Shown here piece after piece: positions 5,725-7,528 of a stretch of 7,528 nucleotides of DNA; position 1 is the stretch's first letter, and the number at the start of each line of letters is the position of its first letter. The position numbers and the translations under genes are program-made. This stretch comes from Promethearchaeota archaeon (GTDB taxonomy: Archaea > Asgardarchaeota > Lokiarchaeia > Sigyniarchaeales > SOKP01), in contig JAEORV010000066.1 in NCBI GenBank assembly GCA_016840695.1, positions 1-7,528 on the forward strand, given 5' to 3'. The notes beneath the pieces were generated by a model that saw only the letters and a program-made list of their open reading frames with translations, did no database searches and was not told the DNA's origin.

Positions 5725-6854
5725 ATCGAGTCAGAAAACTTAAGGAGGAAGACGATTGGGTCGACTATGCAAATTTAAAACCCCTCATCATAGGTATTAT
5801 TGGAGGAGATGGTATAGGTCCAGAAATATCCAAGCATGCAAGAACTATTTTCGAATTCCTCTTACAAGAACATATAAAAGACGGTAAAGTTGTACTAAAA
5901 GAAATTGAAGGATTGACTATCGAAAATCGTGCAAGGGTAATGAAAGCAATCCCCAGCGAGGTTCTCGAAGAAATTAAGCAATGTCATGTTATATTGAAAG
6001 CTCCCACAACGACTCCAAGAAAGGGAGACAAGTGGCCTAATATCGAGAGTGCTAACGTATCAATGCGTCGCGAGTTAGATCTATTTGCAAACGTCCGTCC
6101 AGTAAAGATTCCAGAGCAAGGTATAGATTGGATATTTTTTAGGGAGAATACAGAAGGAGCGTATGTTTTAGGATCTAAAGGGATAAACGTTACGGACGAC
6201 CTCTCTATTGATTTTAAAGTAACAACCTCACAAGGAGCAGAACGAATAATCAGATTAGCCTTCGAATACGCAAAAAATAATGGTATAAACAAGGTCACCG
6301 TGGTTACAAAAGCCAATGTGGTAAAAACAACAGACGGAAAATTTCTCGCTATTGCTGAAAAAGTTGCCAAAGATTACCCTGGTGTAGAATGGGACGATTG
6401 GTATATAGATATAATGACCGCAAAACTTATCGATCCCGTACGTCAAAGCCAATTTAAGGTGTTGGTTGCCCCTAACCTTTACGGTGACATCATTACTGAT
6501 GAAGCTGCTCAAATTCAAGGAGGCGTTGGCACGGCGGGAAGTGCCAATATTGGAAAACGCTATGCTATGTTCGAGGCAATTCACGGATCTGCCCCACGAA
6601 TGGTTGAAGAAGGCAGAGCTGAATATGCAGATCCCTCAAGCATGATAAAAGCCGCTTCTCTTTTGCTTAATCATGTAGGTTTTCAAGGTTTATCAAAACG
6701 CTTAGATAAAGCGCTCGACATTTGTACAACTTATGAAAAGAAATTAAAATTGACGGGAAGATCTGATGGAGTAACAGGAGAAGAATTTTCGCGTTATTTA
6801 ATGGAAACGCTCCAAGATCCCAATTTGGAAGAGAAATGGAAGAGTTTTCAATAA
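5664..6854 (+). CDS. Isocitrate/isopropylmalate dehydrogenase family enzyme with N-terminal extension
   Basis: 396 residues. Seen: nucleotide/substrate loop GGDGIGPEI (47-55); SANVSMRRELDLFANVRP (129-146) with the substrate-binding Ser/Asn and arginines (R135 or R136, R145); FRENTEGAY (159-167) with the catalytic Tyr; TKANVVKTTDGKF (215-227) with catalytic Lys216; metal-binding Asp249, Asp275 and Asp279 (YID, GDIITDEAAQ); and HGSAPR (307-312). TTDGKF and the decarboxylating residues favour isocitrate-type over isopropylmalate-type activity: oxidative decarboxylation of a 2-hydroxy diacid to 2-oxoglutarate, CO2 and NAD(P)H. At the cofactor-selecting place after HGSAP there is Arg312. NADP enzymes of E. 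coli type have Lys and NAD enzymes often have Asp, so NADP use is a weak inference. About 40 residues precede the fold and look like a charged helix plus DDWVDYANLKP; the same style of extension is known to me in a subgroup from anaerobes. An in-frame TAA at 5655 fixes the ATG; no SD is seen. Confidence 0.92.
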   Translation: MDDEIDKAKKHFEEILVEQLDRVRKLKEEDDWVDYANLKPLIIGIIGGDGIGPEISKHARTIFEFLLQEHIKDGKVVLKEIEGLTIENRARVMKAIPSEVLEEIKQCHVILKAPTTTPRKGDKWPNIESANVSMRRELDLFANVRPVKIPEQGIDWIFFRENTEGAYVLGSKGINVTDDLSIDFKVTTSQGAERIIRLAFEYAKNNGINKVTVVTKANVVKTTDGKFLAIAEKVAKDYPGVEWDDWYIDIMTAKLIDPVRQSQFKVLVAPNLYGDIITDEAAQIQGGVGTAGSANIGKRYAMFEAIHGSAPRMVEEGRAEYADPSSMIKAASLLLNHVGFQGLSKRLDKALDICTTYEKKLKLTGRSDGVTGEEFSRYLMETLQDPNLEEKWKSFQ

Positions 6855-6877
6855 AGTTAAATTACTTATTGATATTT

Positions 6878-7048
6878 ATGAGTGAAGAAAAGGAAAACGA
6901 AAATAAGGAAGATCTTGACGATGAATTAGAAAAACAATGGGCTCTTCAAGATGAAATTCATCACAAATGTAAAATGAGAGATGATCCTAAAGTCAAGCAA
7001 AAAAATTGGGATGAAAAACACGCAAAATCATCCAAAAATGAGCGTTAA
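6878..7048 (+). CDS. Small highly charged protein (hypothetical, 56 aa)
   Basis: Starting at ATG 6878 the product begins MSEEKENENKEDLDDELEKQ and ends KHAKSSKNER. It is about half Asp/Glu/Lys/Arg, with no hydrophobic core, no membrane span and a single Cys, probably helical or disordered and cytosolic. The frame is open further up to ATG 6836, but that would overlap the dehydrogenase end and add a Leu/Ile-rich piece unlike the rest, so I prefer 6878, which leaves 23 nt after the dehydrogenase stop. It may be co-transcribed with that gene. Its last 21 nt overlap the 3' end of the convergent permease gene. I do not recognise a family. Being strongly charged over its whole length in an AT-rich genome is common for real small archaeal proteins, but chance is possible. 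Confidence 0.6.
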   Translation: MSEEKENENKEDLDDELEKQWALQDEIHHKCKMRDDPKVKQKNWDEKHAKSSKNER

Positions 7049-7528
7049 TATCAATAAATATCCTACAGATACAGCAATGTGAAATAAAGCAAACGCACCT
7101 CCATTTTTTAAGAGCCTTTTATAACTAAAATTCTCGACTCCTGAATCTTGAGCGATTTTTAAGGTCATAATATCGCAGGCAGCCCCCTGTGGGATAAGAT
7201 TACCTCCCAAATTAATTCCTATTAGAAATGCAAAATAAAGCGGGATGGACGCAAATCCCCAGGTTGTTGTTAAGGTATTTATTATTGGAATGAATACAAG
7301 AGCAGTTGGCGTGTTTGCAACGAATCCTGATATTAAACTAACGATTATGAGGATTAACAAAGGTAATATAAATGGATTTATTGAGCTAAATTGAATCATC
7401 TCAAAGATCTCTTGAAAACCAGCTTCTAACAGACATCCAATAACTACATAAAGCGAAATGAAGAAAAAAATGATTTCCCATTCAATATCGCGAAGCATGT
7501 CACTCATTTTAGTTTTCGTATAGCTTCT
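7028..7528 (-). CDS. ArsB/NhaD-type ion permease, C-terminal part (5' partial)
   Basis: The frame is still open at the window edge: seven codons precede the ATG at 7507 with no stop, and the next residues (LRDIEWEIIFFFISLYVVIGCL) are the usual start of the second half of such carriers. The true gene is therefore longer; full proteins have about 400-450 residues and about 166 are visible. Seen (counted from Met 7507): membrane spans near 9-28, 44-62, 86-108 and 136-157; SGFVANTPTALVFIPII (60-76) and the second re-entrant signature GINLGGNLIPQGAACDIMTL (97-116), matching the Asn/Gly-rich loops of the ArsB/NhaD/CitMHS superfamily. The role would be transport of arsenite, sodium/proton or an anion across the membrane; the substrate cannot be chosen from this half. 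The end converges with the small charged gene, overlapping it by 21 nt. Confidence 0.9.
   Translation of the reverse strand, partial: RSYTKTKMSDMLRDIEWEIIFFFISLYVVIGCLLEAGFQEIFEMIQFSSINPFILPLLILIIVSLISGFVANTPTALVFIPIINTLTTTWGFASIPLYFAFLIGINLGGNLIPQGAACDIMTLKIAQDSGVENFSYKRLLKNGGAFALFHIAVSVGYLLILTLIFG

Noticed and set aside
5984..6584. Minus-strand frames of 128 and 109 codons inside the dehydrogenase gene
   Set aside because: The opposite strand encodes every catalytic motif of the dehydrogenase family; these frames have no recognisable features.
6836..6877. Upstream ATG for the small charged protein
   Set aside because: It overlaps the dehydrogenase end out of frame and adds a Leu/Ile-rich piece unlike the charged body; ATG 6878 is the simpler start.
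1..7528. CRISPR array, tRNA, rRNA, insertion sequence or integrase site
   Set aside because: No regularly spaced repeats, cloverleaf, terminal inverted repeats or transposase motifs were seen on reading both strands.

Overview
The window is AT-rich and reads as part of an anaerobic prokaryote's chromosome, most likely an archaeon and possibly an Asgard-type lineage. The archaeal reading rests on TATA-like boxes about 25-30 nt before inferred transcript starts, U-rich stretches without hairpins after genes, several starts with no Shine-Dalgarno (SD) sequence, and one clear GGTGAT-type SD. Anaerobic life is inferred from the iron-sulfur and radical-SAM enzymes. The lineage is an inference from style, not from a marker gene; an anaerobic bacterium is not fully excluded, since several of these families are shared.

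Left part (1-1343, + strand): the 3' end of a GltA/GltD-type NADPH:acceptor oxidoreductase (glutamate synthase small-subunit family), missing only its first residues. It converges on a previously uncalled 86-residue, single-span membrane protein on the minus strand (1370-1630). That reading frame has no ATG, GTG or TTG codon at all, but has an ATT codon 5 nt after a strong SD.

Middle part (1765-5458, minus strand): a block read in the order MFS transporter, SPASM radical-SAM enzyme, class C beta-lactamase-fold serine hydrolase. Transporter and radical-SAM genes are 3 nt apart and probably translationally coupled; the hydrolase follows after 61 nt with a possible own (leaderless) promoter. Beyond the hydrolase lies a second, orphan copy of the last codons of the radical-SAM gene. 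This points to a former duplicate radical-SAM gene, or a rearrangement around the hydrolase. The block looks like a small make/modify/export module of unknown product.

Right part (5566-7528): a divergent + strand isocitrate/isopropylmalate-dehydrogenase-family enzyme with an N-terminal extension, preceded by a doubtful overlapping 52-codon ORF and followed by a 56-residue very charged small protein. That small gene overlaps tail-to-tail with an ArsB/NhaD-type ion permease whose 5' end lies outside the window.

Metabolically, the GltA-type enzyme and the dehydrogenase both touch the 2-oxoglutarate/NAD(P)H node, but they are separated by the minus-strand block and are probably not co-regulated. 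No tRNA, rRNA, CRISPR array, insertion sequence or integrase was seen. No stretch over 300 bases is left without a gene once the 86-residue gene is counted; the longest gaps are 1631-1854 and 5459-5663.
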